Assembly: GCF_019837165.1 (NCBI RefSeq)
Contig: NZ_JAGYHC010000001.1
Location: 3,162,001 to 3,226,000 of the forward strand
DNA from: Virgibacillus sp. NKC19-3
GTDB taxonomy: Bacteria > Bacillota > Bacilli > Bacillales > Amphibacillaceae
Direction: 5' to 3'
DNA: 64,000 nucleotides
Shown here piece by piece: positions 41,606 through 51,589 of this stretch. The position numbers and the translations under genes were made by a program. The notes under the pieces are model-generated. The model was not told the DNA's origin. It worked only from the letters and a program-made list of their open reading frames with translations, and made no database searches. Each line of letters starts with the position of its first letter. Positions within the stretch are counted from its first letter, which is position 1.

Positions 41606-42421
41606 CTATGGATTCCTTAGTCTTTCAATATGGAGTATAATATATCCTAATTCCTCGTACGGGAGTTCGATATCATATTCTAATAATTTCTTAGAGACAT
41701 TACGCGCACATCTATAAGAAACAGGGAATTTATTTTGTAACATGTCTAACATTTCCGCATCCATCGCTGCGATCTCATAATGATTCGTTCTGTCTAAAAG
41801 GAAGTGTAGATGCATAATAAGTCTCTGGTAAGATACGCTATCTTCTTCCACATTGATTTTTAAATCTCCTATAATGGTTTGAACCATGTCTCGCACAATC
41901 GTCGTTTGTCTCAATGTTTGTTGGAAACTTATTTCATTTGCTTTGAATGTATGAATATGAAGAGCAATAAAAGCTGCTTCATCAACCGGCATATCTATTT
42001 GGGTTTGTTCTTTAATATGTTTAATCGCCCAAAGACCGATTTCGAATTCCTTTTTATATAAAATTTTAATCTCATTTAACAATTTATTCTTAACTTCCAT
42101 CCCCTTTTTTTGTCGTTCTATAGCAAATGAGATATGATCCGTGAGGACAACATGTATATGCTCATTTAATTTCTTTTCCATGGATTCTTCAGCATAAGTA
42201 ATAATTTCTTCTGTAATGGTAAAGTGTTCTTCCGGGATCCGACTTAAAAGTTGCTGCAACCTTTCATTTTCCTCTATAATAAAGGTCTTTTCAACTTTGT
42301 GAATATTAACGATATCATTTTTCTTCTTTTCAAAGGCAACTCCTGCTCCTACTGCAATTTTTTCCTTTTCCTGCTCTATAACTACAACAGCATTATTGTT
42401 AAGGATTTTTTTTATTTTCAT
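41606..42421 (-). CDS. BglG-family transcription antiterminator (second copy)
   Basis: Likely controller of the six RAT modules between 39 and 52 kb. The 271-aa protein has a CAT RNA-binding domain (about 1-55: MKIKKILNNNAVVV, GAGVAFEKKKND) and two PRDs. PRD1 contains HVVLTDHISFAIERQ and DEAAFIALHIHTF; PRD2 contains YQRLIMHLHFLLDRT and ELGYIILHIERL; the His residues match PTS phosphorylation sites. The usual MGRG/GNG turn in the RNA-binding domain is GAG here. I start at ATG 42421 behind AAAGGAGGTG. It lies in the middle of the polysaccharide array and has no RAT before it. No sugar permease is directly next to it, unlike most family members. Confidence 0.9.
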   Translation of the reverse strand: MKIKKILNNNAVVVIEQEKEKIAVGAGVAFEKKKNDIVNIHKVEKTFIIEENERLQQLLSRIPEEHFTITEEIITYAEESMEKKLNEHIHVVLTDHISFAIERQKKGMEVKNKLLNEIKILYKKEFEIGLWAIKHIKEQTQIDMPVDEAAFIALHIHTFKANEISFQQTLRQTTIVRDMVQTIIGDLKINVEEDSVSYQRLIMHLHFLLDRTNHYEIAAMDAEMLDMLQNKFPVSYRCARNVSKKLLEYDIELPYEELGYIILHIERLRNP

Positions 42422-43017
42422 CAGGATCACCTCCTTTGTAAATTCGTTTACTAAGTAAAGCTAAACCACATAATTTAGATGAAACCTCCATCATCAATAA
42501 GTTAAAAAAATATTTGTTTAATCATAATGAACGTGATTCACTCTAGCTTAATAGTTGAATCTGTGGAGCACTATCCAGAAAAATACTTCATTCTTTATAT
42601 AGGCTAAAAGTTATTTTCATCCTTAACTGTTCACCGTCGATAGAACTAGAGATATATGTTGACATAAACGATCCACATGCCTAAACGGCAGTTTCTCCAG
42701 TTTCAATATATGTATTTCACCCATAAAATAAATAATGATACCGGTTACAATATCACTATACATGTTCCATGTTTTTCGTTTCATTACCCATAATGGTACC
42801 ATAAGTAACGGAATTATTAAAGTACAATAGTAATGCGTCTAAATCCCCCTTTCCCAGCTATACGTTCATATAACATCAAACAATGGCTCTACTCATCCAC
42901 GTTATTTTTATTGCATATCTCACCAAAAAGGGGCAAATCTTCCCAGAATCTGACCCTTTTTTCATTTCTCTCCCTACGGCAGGATAAGTCCTGTCATAGG
43001 GAGATATTATCATTCTT
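42422..43017. other. Intergenic region between the PL8 and antiterminator genes
   Basis: Holds the upstream region of the antiterminator gene, the possible remnant at 42623-42802, and two hairpins near the PL8 end. The first is AAAAAGGG/CCCTTTTT (about 42933-42956). The second is CTCCCTA...TAGGGAG (about 42969-43002). The first could end the PL8 transcript. No RAT element is present here. Confidence 0.55.
42623..42802 (-). pseudogene. Possible membrane-protein remnant
   Basis: An open frame of 59 codons (MVPLWVMKRKTWNMYSDIV... FMGEIHILKLEKLPF) with hydrophobic stretches continues upstream in frame to a stop near 42840 and has no ribosome binding site at a start codon. It could be the tail of a decayed membrane protein. 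I do not recognise the family. Confidence 0.25.
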
Positions 43018-46000
43018 TTATTGTAACTTGGCTATCACGCCGTCTGTTTGCATGACGAGATTATCATGTACCTCTTCGGGCATTACATTATTGGCTAGCT
43101 GATAATTTAGTAGATCCTTAAAACCCTTCAAATGTTGGATGACTTTATCTATTTCTTCTTTATCTTCGTAATGACTGACGGCAGTTAAATGGGTTTGTAA
43201 GTGCCGAACAATCTCTGCACTAGCAAACGCCCCTTCTTCATCGTATTGTTCAATAAGCGTTTTTATATCGTTAACATTGGCTGCTTGGTTTTTCTCCGCA
43301 ACTTCGATAACAAGTGTTTTCGATGCCCCGTATAATTGATTACTATCTAACGTTATCGTATTTCCTTCGACTGTCATTTCTTCGTCATTAGATATTACTT
43401 CACGAATCTCTTCACGTAATTCTAAAGAAACCTGCTCATTATTTTGAAGCGGATTTGCCATCGTAATCTCATACTGATTGTTGTCTAATGATTGGACAAG
43501 CACGGACATCGGCTGTTCTACTTTGACGATGCCTGCCTTTTGACCACCATTCCAAAAATTGGCTAGCATTACATCATTCGATTCAATTGCCTGGACATTC
43601 CTATTGTTTGCTAAAACACTATAATGAGGGTTGTTTGCTAACGTTTCCATCTCTTCATCATTTTCACCCGGTGCAACCATGTATTCATATGTGTCATCAT
43701 CTACTGATTTTCCATGATTTTTTGTAATGGTGAGGTAGTTCTCACGATATTCTTTATCACTAACAAAATACTCATTGATATCACTGTACTTTCCAACACG
43801 TTGCTCTTGATACATCGAAACATTTCCCATTTCTTCCGGTATAATATATCCAATATTGTTTTCTTTCTCCTCCGCACTAATATTAATCCAACCTGTAACA
43901 TCTTCTTTTTCACTTGAGAATGAATGACCATTGACCATTACTGATACTTCTTCGGGATTAATAAGTCGATTATCTAGTATAGTTTCAATGGAGGCATCTG
44001 TAACACCACTGATATCTGCCCCTAGATTAATGATGCTTCCATCTAATAAGAACCAAGACTTTTTAGCGTTTAAATCCATTCCTTCATTAGATTTGTCAAG
44101 ATACATCCCCACTGCTGCATTTTCTCCATTCGTTGTACCTCCAACCCAGTTTTGAGGACTTTGTTGACTGGCATTTGCTCCATCTGATAATTTTCTAGTA
44201 TCAACTGTAGTGCCAGGTAATCGGTAAGGATCAATCGTTGCCCAATATCCTTCATCAAATTGTGCGAGATCGCCATTGTTCAGATATACCATACCATCAG
44301 CGGTATGCCAACCATGCTTGTTTTCTGTGTTCCCAAATTCATAGTTCGCAATTCTATCAGAATACATACTAATCCCTATCGAATAAGTTGGTGTCTTTTG
44401 TAGAACTCTATCCATGGAGGCATATATATTCAGTGTCGTTTTGTCCTCATTAGCTACAATGCTCTCATCTTCCATGATTGTCTTTAATTCTATTAGCGTT
44501 CCTAAATCCCTAGGGTTTTGGTAAAAATTATAATATCCTTCTGATTCGATAACCCATTCTTTAATATGGGCATGTATTTTATTTTTTAAGTGGGCTGGCG
44601 CAAAATCTGCAATTAGTAATAAGTTTGCGATTGTCTCCTTACCAGATTCGAATTCCGTCGTAAACGGATTGGTCCCAGGGGCTCTTGATATACTACGTCC
44701 AGAAACCATAGAAGGCATTTTACCATAGGTCATCAATTGCAAATAACCTTTATCAACAACATTGAATAAATTGGACATGTTGTTATCATCAATTTCCCAT
44801 TCTGTATCCTGCAACAAACTTTGGATTCGACCAACTCCTTTTAACAGCTCATTTCCGTAACTACCGTTATAGGGAAAGAATGTATGCTGTACAAGTGAAC
44901 CATCTGTATAAAGTCCGTCTCCACTTGTAACATTTTCCAATACGCTTGGTACGCTTTCTTCCACTAATTGAACACTGCTGTCATCTTCTAGCAAAATAGC
45001 ACTACCCAAAGTAGATAAAGCGATATCCGTTAGATTGGCTCCCGTAGCAGGATAATTGGGCCACTGTATATTTGGATCTTTCGCATATTTCTTAATGGGA
45101 GATACAAATTTTTCTAATTTTTCATAGTCCTCCTCCAATAAATCATCATGTAATAATATTAACGTGTCTACTAGGGGCTGAGCCGAACCAATCTGCCAAT
45201 CCCACCAATTACCAGTCCAATATGTCCCATTGTATTGCTTGGTGTCGATCATAAAATCAATGGCATTGATTATTTCTTGCTTTACTTCCGTATCTTGATA
45301 AATACTACTTGTTGGCTCATAATAACCTAAAGTTAATTTTTTGATATTCGTAAACTGTGTGGTATAGTCGGCAGATACAGTGTCAGAAGCTTTACGCTCC
45401 CAGAGATAGGTTCTATCACTATCTTTATTAAGTGTTTCCCACAGTTCTTCACTTTCCTCGGAGATCTTATGGAGATAATTTTTGATATCAGGATCATTAT
45501 CATTCACGTTACTTCCTAATAGCCTTTCTTTCCATTTAGCTCTCATTGATTGATAGTCTTCATTTACTTTCGTTACAGTTATTTCCGCGGTTGCTGTTAA
45601 ATCTGTACCTCTTATCTGTAACGTAACATTTGTGTTTCCTTCAGATATAGCAGTTACTGTACCATCTTGAACCGTAGCGATATGTTCATTTTCTGATTTC
45701 CAGATTAGGTCCTCATCCTTGATTTCTATACCTTCAGGTTCCAACGTATAGGACAGCTGTGTATTTCTACCTTCGCTAATGGCTACGCTTTCTTGATCAA
45801 AAAAGATAGATTTCGTCTTAGGTTGGCTATAAGCTTCGATGGATATAATGCTTGAACCATAATATTGTCCATTTCCAGGGTGTTCCCACATTTTATTTTG
45901 CTGATATTTGATATAACGTGCTGTTTGATTATCTGCATTAATATACGTTCTTTTCTTTTGTCCGTTACTTCCATTTGTTTCCTCAAAAATAGATTCGAAG

Positions 46001-46347
46001 GTTTCACCATCCTCTGAAATCAACACATCATAACTGGGACTTTCTGCATGAAAGTTCAAATATATTTCGCTGATGGGAACGCTTTCGCCAATATCGACAG
46101 TTAGCCATTGATCATCTTGTTTATCAGCGGACCATCTCGTATTATCCTTCCCGTCTACTGCCATTTCTCCTACAAATTCGGGATGTTTCCAACTTCCATC
46201 TTTATTTTTTCCATTTTCTACACCAGCGTAACGTACATCTTTATTTAAAAGTAAGTCCTCATTTTCTGTAGCTTCCATTATACTAGCTCCAAATAGAATG
46301 GACATTAAGATTGTAAATGCTACTACGTATTGCGATATTTTTTTCAT
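43018..46347 (-). CDS. Secreted polysaccharide lyase family 8 enzyme with CBM32, Big2 and FIMAH modules
   Basis: Lyase of the hyaluronate/chondroitin/xanthan type that cleaves uronic-acid glycans by beta-elimination outside the cell. The 1109-aa protein has a signal peptide (to about 25), an F5/8-type C domain (about 30-172), a Big2 Ig-like domain (about 178-260), and a PL8 alpha-barrel (about 265-620). The barrel has the aromatic patch NWWDWQIGSAQPL, Asn in ATGANLTD and the catalytic His and Tyr in SLVQHTFFPYNGSYGNE. PL8 beta-sandwich domains (about 640-1010) and a C-terminal FIMAH-type module (about 1028-1109) follow. Specificity within PL8 is not readable. Starts at ATG 46347 behind GAGGAG; led by RAT module F. 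Confidence 0.9.
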   Translation of the reverse strand: MKKISQYVVAFTILMSILFGASIMEATENEDLLLNKDVRYAGVENGKNKDGSWKHPEFVGEMAVDGKDNTRWSADKQDDQWLTVDIGESVPISEIYLNFHAESPSYDVLISEDGETFESIFEETNGSNGQKKRTYINADNQTARYIKYQQNKMWEHPGNGQYYGSSIISIEAYSQPKTKSIFFDQESVAISEGRNTQLSYTLEPEGIEIKDEDLIWKSENEHIATVQDGTVTAISEGNTNVTLQIRGTDLTATAEITVTKVNEDYQSMRAKWKERLLGSNVNDNDPDIKNYLHKISEESEELWETLNKDSDRTYLWERKASDTVSADYTTQFTNIKKLTLGYYEPTSSIYQDTEVKQEIINAIDFMIDTKQYNGTYWTGNWWDWQIGSAQPLVDTLILLHDDLLEEDYEKLEKFVSPIKKYAKDPNIQWPNYPATGANLTDIALSTLGSAILLEDDSSVQLVEESVPSVLENVTSGDGLYTDGSLVQHTFFPYNGSYGNELLKGVGRIQSLLQDTEWEIDDNNMSNLFNVVDKGYLQLMTYGKMPSMVSGRSISRAPGTNPFTTEFESGKETIANLLLIADFAPAHLKNKIHAHIKEWVIESEGYYNFYQNPRDLGTLIELKTIMEDESIVANEDKTTLNIYASMDRVLQKTPTYSIGISMYSDRIANYEFGNTENKHGWHTADGMVYLNNGDLAQFDEGYWATIDPYRLPGTTVDTRKLSDGANASQQSPQNWVGGTTNGENAAVGMYLDKSNEGMDLNAKKSWFLLDGSIINLGADISGVTDASIETILDNRLINPEEVSVMVNGHSFSSEKEDVTGWINISAEEKENNIGYIIPEEMGNVSMYQEQRVGKYSDINEYFVSDKEYRENYLTITKNHGKSVDDDTYEYMVAPGENDEEMETLANNPHYSVLANNRNVQAIESNDVMLANFWNGGQKAGIVKVEQPMSVLVQSLDNNQYEITMANPLQNNEQVSLELREEIREVISNDEEMTVEGNTITLDSNQLYGASKTLVIEVAEKNQAANVNDIKTLIEQYDEEGAFASAEIVRHLQTHLTAVSHYEDKEEIDKVIQHLKGFKDLLNYQLANNVMPEEVHDNLVMQTDGVIAKLQ

Positions 46348-46465
46348 TTATGGAAGTACTCCTCTCCTTAGATTCTATTCTTATTTACGTAGGTGTCTCA
46401 TTTCACTATCATTGTCATCGCTTCCTGCAAATTCTGCATTTCGCTATGTCATACCGCATTATCTA

Positions 46466-46555
46466 TGCAAAAACAAAAGGCATGGTTGTAATATTGGATT
46501 AAGTTCCTTCGCATCCATCTCCATTACAACCACGCCTATCCACATCTGTAATATG
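46466..46555 (-). promoter_or_regulatory. RAT module F (divergent): antiterminator and terminator before PL8
   Basis: A RAT-like element at 46529-46555 (minus strand CATATTACAGATG... then AGGCGTGG) overlaps the 5' arm of a 14-bp terminator stem (46523-46536 with 46477-46490) followed by a T-rich tract. Sequence differs from modules A-E, but both arms changed together (GTTGTAA with TTACAAC instead of GTGGTA with TACC-CC), keeping the hairpin. The promoter is unclear; TATAGT near 46580 is a candidate -10. Whether the same antiterminator binds it is uncertain. Confidence 0.65.
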
Positions 46556-46676
46556 AGTTCCAATGCCATTACATAACTATAATTTTCTTAGTCGGGGAAT
46601 AGACCATCAGAACTCTAACTCGTTTATTTAGCAAGCAGTGAAGAATAGAATAAAAATCGATTAATTGGCGCTTGTC

Positions 46677-49600
46677 TTAATTCCATTCTTCAAGTAGGTT
46701 ATCAGCATGTCCCCGCAGTGTGTCTGCAGCTTCTTCTGTTATCTGTTCGTTTTCCTCATTGTGATCAAGCATCTGCTTAAATGTGCTCAAATGTTTAACT
46801 GCCTTATCCATTTCATCTTGATCGACAAAATGACCAACAGAAGTTAATTGCAGATGCATGGATCTTGCTGTCTGACTATTTGTAATTTCGCCAGCTTCCT
46901 CATACTGATCAACAAGCGATATCATTACCTCGACACTTGACTCGGATTCAATGGAGAAATCCTTAAATTGTGCCAGACCGTTGCTGTCGTCAGATCCATT
47001 TGCTGCTGACATGAACACTCCTGTATCTAGATTTTCATCCGCATCAGGAACGGTTGCTGTTCCTACCTCTTTCCAATGTTCTCCATCCGAACTACACGAT
47101 GCCGTAAAAAGCGACCCGTTTCGGGAAAGCTTTACGTACGTAGGTCCGTTAAACTCAGTTGCATTTTCTTTCGAATCCAATGTTCCATCTCCATTACTGT
47201 CCCACGAAAGCATGCAGCCATGATCCGGTGTAACGGAAAGATTGATGTAGCCTGCAGAATTATTTTGGTCTGTTAAATCATTACGAGCCACAATCCCTGC
47301 ACGGGCGTAAGGTCCGGTCCGATCCTGATGATCAACTTTCACCGTTACTGTATCTGTATTTCCTAATCCATCTTCTTGGTAAATAGCACCATAGTAATCT
47401 TTGGATTTCCACATATCTTCTCCACCACCATAGATGGCAAAGTCGTCTTCACCTTGGCTGAACGTTGCATCATTAAATGATACGGTTTGATAAGGTGTTT
47501 GCACATCATTTTCAACAAGCAATCGGGTTTCATCCGTTATGTTAGCGGTTTGATCCCCATTTTCAAATGAAGCATCTACGACAAATTTAGCAGTAGCTTG
47601 ATTGCTTACATCCTCAGGGGCTGTTACAGTCCACTTCACGGTGAATGTTTCACCAGGATCAATTTGTTCATTCGTATCAGGTGTTTGTGCTTGTGCAGAA
47701 TACCCATCAGGAACATTCAATTTCAAATTCAGATCCTCTACTTCTGTAATCCCATTTTGATTCGTAAACGTTGCGCTAATGATTGTTTCCTTGTCATCCT
47801 TGCTAATCACTTCTTTGTTGCTTGATAGGCTGAGTTCTCCATCGGGTTCTTCCGCAAACGTTTCATGAATATCATTAGCAATTTCGGTAATGTCACCGGA
47901 TGGTTCAGTCGGGTAATTGTTGGTCTGTTGTGCCCATTCTTGACCATATTCATACCAATCAATTAACTCCGGTGGCTGGCCTGTTTTAAGTGTATTATCA
48001 AGTGATTCGAAATATTTTTCCCATCTTGAGTGATAATAATCTCCGACAAGACCTGACCATTGACGACGTCCATAATCATCGAGTCCAGGAGTTCCCCATA
48101 TGGAAATAAGGGACCTGGCATCATATTCCAGTCGTTTACGTTCTTCTTCGTTCGTTGCCCAGCTTTTGGCATTTTCAATCCATGGACCAACCATACTATG
48201 TTCATTCGTAGCTGCCACTTTGTCCGTCAGTTTCATATACTCCAGCCATTTGGTGGTGAGTTCATGGAAGGCTTCTTCATCACCTTGGTTATACGCATTT
48301 TTGATTTTCGGAAACAAGTTTCGTCCTTTGTTTGCCAAAAATTGTCTGGTCACGTCCATCAAATCAAACTGATAGGCACTGCTATCTTTAAGACTTGAAT
48401 CCACCTTCAGAAGTTCCGTCAACGCTTGTTCAAACTGTGCTTTATCATAATGTAACTCATCTTGATAGTGAATACCTGTAGTAGGCGCAGTAAGACTTGG
48501 TTCAAGACTATACATTTCCGTTGCTTTTTCGCTCGAATTGTTTGCAGGCAAATCGTATACTGTTTGTCCAATCGTTTGCCATGCCGTTTGAGCATGTTCA
48601 TCATCAGCACCGTAGCGAGCGGTCGCATACGCTGCAAACCAATCATTCATGTCAATCTGCTCATCATGCCAAGCCAATTCGGTAAAAAACTCCACGGCAG
48701 CCGGATTATTGTCGATCGCCTCAGGCATTAATGCCGTTCCTTGAAGGGAACTATCACTTTTGTTAAGCCATTGGAAGTACTTTTCATTCCAAACCGTCAA
48801 ATTGGCTCCCATGTTCGTATGACCACCAAAGTTCCAAATCGTTCCAAATGCATAAGGTGTCTGATCCCAATCCTCTTCTCTATTTTCTGCAGAACTTCTT
48901 TCAGAGATGCCATCTAGAACCAGTACCTTATCTTTATCAACTGCTTCAATCGTCTCCGGAAGCGGATTGGAATGCCAGCCAAGAATCGCCCAAGTAGCTT
49001 TTGGATGGGCTTGTTCAAGCGCTTCCTGCACAGCTATTGAAGCATCACCAACGTCTACATTCCCAGCTTCTCCTCCCTCATGAAGCAAGTCCATTTTATA
49101 CATGGAGGAATCTCCCAGCAGTTCACTTTGGTTTTCGTAAAAGGCCTCCGCAACTTTCGGATATGACTCATCTGTCGGATCCAACCAATCCGGTTGCGTA
49201 AATCGGTGATATGTCCCTTGAGGAACAATATTGACACCCGGATTTTTCTCCTCGAAATCGAATGGAACAATACCGTGATATCCCGGGAAAACCGGTGTCA
49301 TTCCAAGTTCACGCAATCGATCAGCAATATCCCTTCCCAGTTCTGCCCGTTCGTCAATCACATTTTGAGGGATAGGACTTGGAAATCCACTTAAATTTTG
49401 TAATAACCACCATGGTTGATGGGCAGGCGAGGGAATCCAGTCGCGCATTTCTTCTGCCGAATATCCGAATTCCTCAAATGTTTTTTGATAAACAGCCTCT
49501 GACCCCGGATATACAAGGACTTCATTAATCCCATGCATAGCAAGTACATCAATTTTATGTTCCCAGTAATCCCAATCTTCATATGGATCGGTGTACCCTT

Positions 49601-50132
49601 CATCGGTATCATTTAATGCAAATCTATTTTCTACGTTTGCATCACGTTGAATCGTTTGTTCCGGTAAAGGTAACTTTTCAGGTAAATCTAGCTGCTCCCC
49701 ATTTAATGAAATGTTTGCATTGGCTTCATACTTCAAATACCATTGTACTCCCATTAATAAAGCGCTTGTACTTGATCCGGAAATCGTAATATATTGCTCG
49801 GGACCAGGTTTAATTTCAAATGTTTCCTTATCATATTCAGAAGGATCAAGTTCTCCTAATTGAATCTGCTCGGCCTGCTCGCATGGTAACAGTCTTTCAA
49901 TCACGTCACTTGCCGCGTTCAGATTCACTTGGGAGTCCCCAACATCATTGCCTTGATTACCCGAATGGTCTGAACATGGCTGGATGGGTTGACTTTGCAG
50001 TTCTGAAAACGAATGATCATCGCTGGAATACCCGGAATCATCCTCCGCAGATACAGGTGCAACCGAGTACAATAGAAGGACCACCATCATTGTTACAATC
50101 AGCTGCCATACCAAATGTTTGTTTTTACTCAC
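46677..50132 (-). CDS. Secreted GH89 alpha-N-acetylglucosaminidase with C-terminal FIMAH module
   Basis: Removes terminal alpha-linked GlcNAc, as from heparan-type chains or gastric-type mucin glycans. The 1151-aa protein has a signal peptide (LIVTMMVVLLLYSVAPVSA), an N-terminal NAGLU domain, and a catalytic barrel with YEDWDYWEHKIDVLAMHGIN, SPAHQPWWLLQNL and MDLLHEGGEAGN. A helical domain follows, then a NEW3-type Ig domain (about 770-870), a jelly-roll sugar-binding-like domain (about 890-1060) and a FIMAH-type module (about 1070-1151). I choose GTG 50132, well spaced from AGAGGTG; GTG 50144 overlaps that site. Led by RAT module C. Confidence 0.9.
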   Translation of the reverse strand: MSKNKHLVWQLIVTMMVVLLLYSVAPVSAEDDSGYSSDDHSFSELQSQPIQPCSDHSGNQGNDVGDSQVNLNAASDVIERLLPCEQAEQIQLGELDPSEYDKETFEIKPGPEQYITISGSSTSALLMGVQWYLKYEANANISLNGEQLDLPEKLPLPEQTIQRDANVENRFALNDTDEGYTDPYEDWDYWEHKIDVLAMHGINEVLVYPGSEAVYQKTFEEFGYSAEEMRDWIPSPAHQPWWLLQNLSGFPSPIPQNVIDERAELGRDIADRLRELGMTPVFPGYHGIVPFDFEEKNPGVNIVPQGTYHRFTQPDWLDPTDESYPKVAEAFYENQSELLGDSSMYKMDLLHEGGEAGNVDVGDASIAVQEALEQAHPKATWAILGWHSNPLPETIEAVDKDKVLVLDGISERSSAENREEDWDQTPYAFGTIWNFGGHTNMGANLTVWNEKYFQWLNKSDSSLQGTALMPEAIDNNPAAVEFFTELAWHDEQIDMNDWFAAYATARYGADDEHAQTAWQTIGQTVYDLPANNSSEKATEMYSLEPSLTAPTTGIHYQDELHYDKAQFEQALTELLKVDSSLKDSSAYQFDLMDVTRQFLANKGRNLFPKIKNAYNQGDEEAFHELTTKWLEYMKLTDKVAATNEHSMVGPWIENAKSWATNEEERKRLEYDARSLISIWGTPGLDDYGRRQWSGLVGDYYHSRWEKYFESLDNTLKTGQPPELIDWYEYGQEWAQQTNNYPTEPSGDITEIANDIHETFAEEPDGELSLSSNKEVISKDDKETIISATFTNQNGITEVEDLNLKLNVPDGYSAQAQTPDTNEQIDPGETFTVKWTVTAPEDVSNQATAKFVVDASFENGDQTANITDETRLLVENDVQTPYQTVSFNDATFSQGEDDFAIYGGGEDMWKSKDYYGAIYQEDGLGNTDTVTVKVDHQDRTGPYARAGIVARNDLTDQNNSAGYINLSVTPDHGCMLSWDSNGDGTLDSKENATEFNGPTYVKLSRNGSLFTASCSSDGEHWKEVGTATVPDADENLDTGVFMSAANGSDDSNGLAQFKDFSIESESSVEVMISLVDQYEEAGEITNSQTARSMHLQLTSVGHFVDQDEMDKAVKHLSTFKQMLDHNEENEQITEEAADTLRGHADNLLEEWN

Positions 50133-50318
50133 GATTATATTCACCTCTCGTCGTTTTTAGATTAAAACTAAAGCGTACAGCCTTTTATAAACCGTTTATA
50201 CTTTTATTTCGGTTAGCTTCTTCGATTTCAGTTGTCTTTAATTCTTTTAAGTACCTTACTTTCCACTAATCTTGCCTTCATCTTCCTAGATCACCACCTT
50301 TAAATGAAAGACCTAATT

Positions 50319-50396
50319 AAAAAAGACATGGAGGTATGAAAAGAATTCGCAGGAACCTTTTATGTACCACCATGCCTGGTCGAATCAGTAACATGT
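50319..50396 (-). promoter_or_regulatory. RAT module C: antiterminator and terminator before GH89
   Basis: RAT at 50370-50396 (TGTTACTGATTCGACC then AGGCATGG) overlapping terminator arms 50365-50377 and 50324-50336, with six Ts (50319-50324). A -10-like TATACT is visible upstream (about 50403-50408), but no good -35. Since the module starts only about 70 bp after the TasA-like gene, read-through from that gene may be an important source of transcription. Confidence 0.82.
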
Positions 50397-50465
50397 GATT
50401 CAGTATAATCATTTTATTATTTTAAATTTTAGGATGAATAAATTCAATCTCGTTTCCAGTATATT

Positions 50466-51053
50466 TTAATTATCCTCATCTGTTGCTTGTTGAGCTGTAA
50501 ATGTCCACTCCAGATTTAACGTATCACCCTGGAATTCATTTTGATCTTCTCCATTATCAACAAAGGTAAATTCAACAACAAGGTCATCGCTGGTACCAGC
50601 TTCAAGCCCATCTTCTCCAAGTGCCGGAATGAATACTTCTTCATTTACAGCTTCTGGTGTCATTTCCTTCAGTTCAGCCAATGTTGTTTCATAAATCACT
50701 TCATTTACTTGGTCAGCGTTGTATAAGAACTCCACTTGAATATGGTTTCCAAAATCATCGGTATTGTCCCCTTCTGCATCAATCACGGAATAATCTGTTT
50801 CCAGGAGCACCTTGTTCATATCCACGGAGCCATTATTTTGCAGTTCAAAATCGCGCGTCATGGAATCCCCGGGCTGGATATTCTCCACTTCAATTACTTC
50901 CGTCGGTTCCACGGCCAAATCAAGCGTTCCCGCTGCAAACGTGTTATTCGTTGTCTCACTATCACTAAAATAGGCAAACGTCCCTCCACCTATCAACGTT
51001 AGACCAAGTGCAGCCGTTGCAACTCCCATACCTAATTGTTTTTTTATTCCCAT
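50466..51053 (-). CDS. TasA/CalY (camelysin)-family secreted protein
   Basis: Extracellular matrix-type protein. The 195-aa protein has an N-terminal signal region MGIKKQLGMGVATAALGLTL and the family hallmark GTFAYFSDSETTNNTFAAGTLDL at the cleavage site (about residues 24-46), which in relatives is cut by the special signal peptidase SipW. It continues with the IQPGDSMTRDFELQNNGSVD segment of the jelly-roll fold. No sipW gene is next to it. The start is ATG 51053 behind AAAGGAGAA. The gene has its own promoter and RAT module D, tying a fibre-like matrix protein to glycan use. Confidence 0.88.
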   Translation of the reverse strand: MGIKKQLGMGVATAALGLTLIGGGTFAYFSDSETTNNTFAAGTLDLAVEPTEVIEVENIQPGDSMTRDFELQNNGSVDMNKVLLETDYSVIDAEGDNTDDFGNHIQVEFLYNADQVNEVIYETTLAELKEMTPEAVNEEVFIPALGEDGLEAGTSDDLVVEFTFVDNGEDQNEFQGDTLNLEWTFTAQQATDEDN

Positions 51054-51318
51054 GTTAAAATTCTCCTTTAAATTTTTGTATATAGAACATCAAATATCCA
51101 AAACAGGCGCTGGTGTTGATTGTTTAAGAATGTATCTATCAAATGCACTACCTCGTTTTTTATCATCTCACCACCCTTATTTGATAGGATCTTAAGATTT
51201 CGGGTTACTGAACGTCTTCATCATCATTCTCCTTCAAACTATGTGCAGAACATCGTACCGTTCGACAGTAATTTTATACTCCAATCACCACCCTAGATTT
51301 GAAAAACATGACTAACAC

Positions 51319-51442
51319 AAAAAGACATGGGGTATAGAAAGGATCCGTAGAACCCTTTACTTACCACCATGCCTGGTCGAATCAGTAACATGTGATCCAA
51401 TATAATTATTTTAATCTTAACAATTCGCAATCATGTAGTCAA
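51319..51442 (-). promoter_or_regulatory. RAT module D: promoter, antiterminator and terminator before the TasA-like gene
   Basis: Minus strand: -35 TTGACT (51437-51442), -10 TAAGAT (51414-51419), 17-bp spacer; RAT 51367-51393 (TGTTACTGAT, AGGCATGG). Terminator arms are 51362-51374 and 51323-51334, then five Ts (51319-51323). The 3' arm lacks one G compared with modules A-C. About 265 nt of leader follow before the gene. Confidence 0.85.
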
Positions 51443-51589
51443 TACTTATTTTCAATTTTTTTAAAAATTTTTGGTTAATCTCAATCTTTCTGTCATAAAT
51501 TCAGGAAATAAGTAAATATAGGTACGTTTATTTATCACAGGATAAATAAAATATCCCCTTGCAGAAATAGAAAAATATTTATAATGTTA

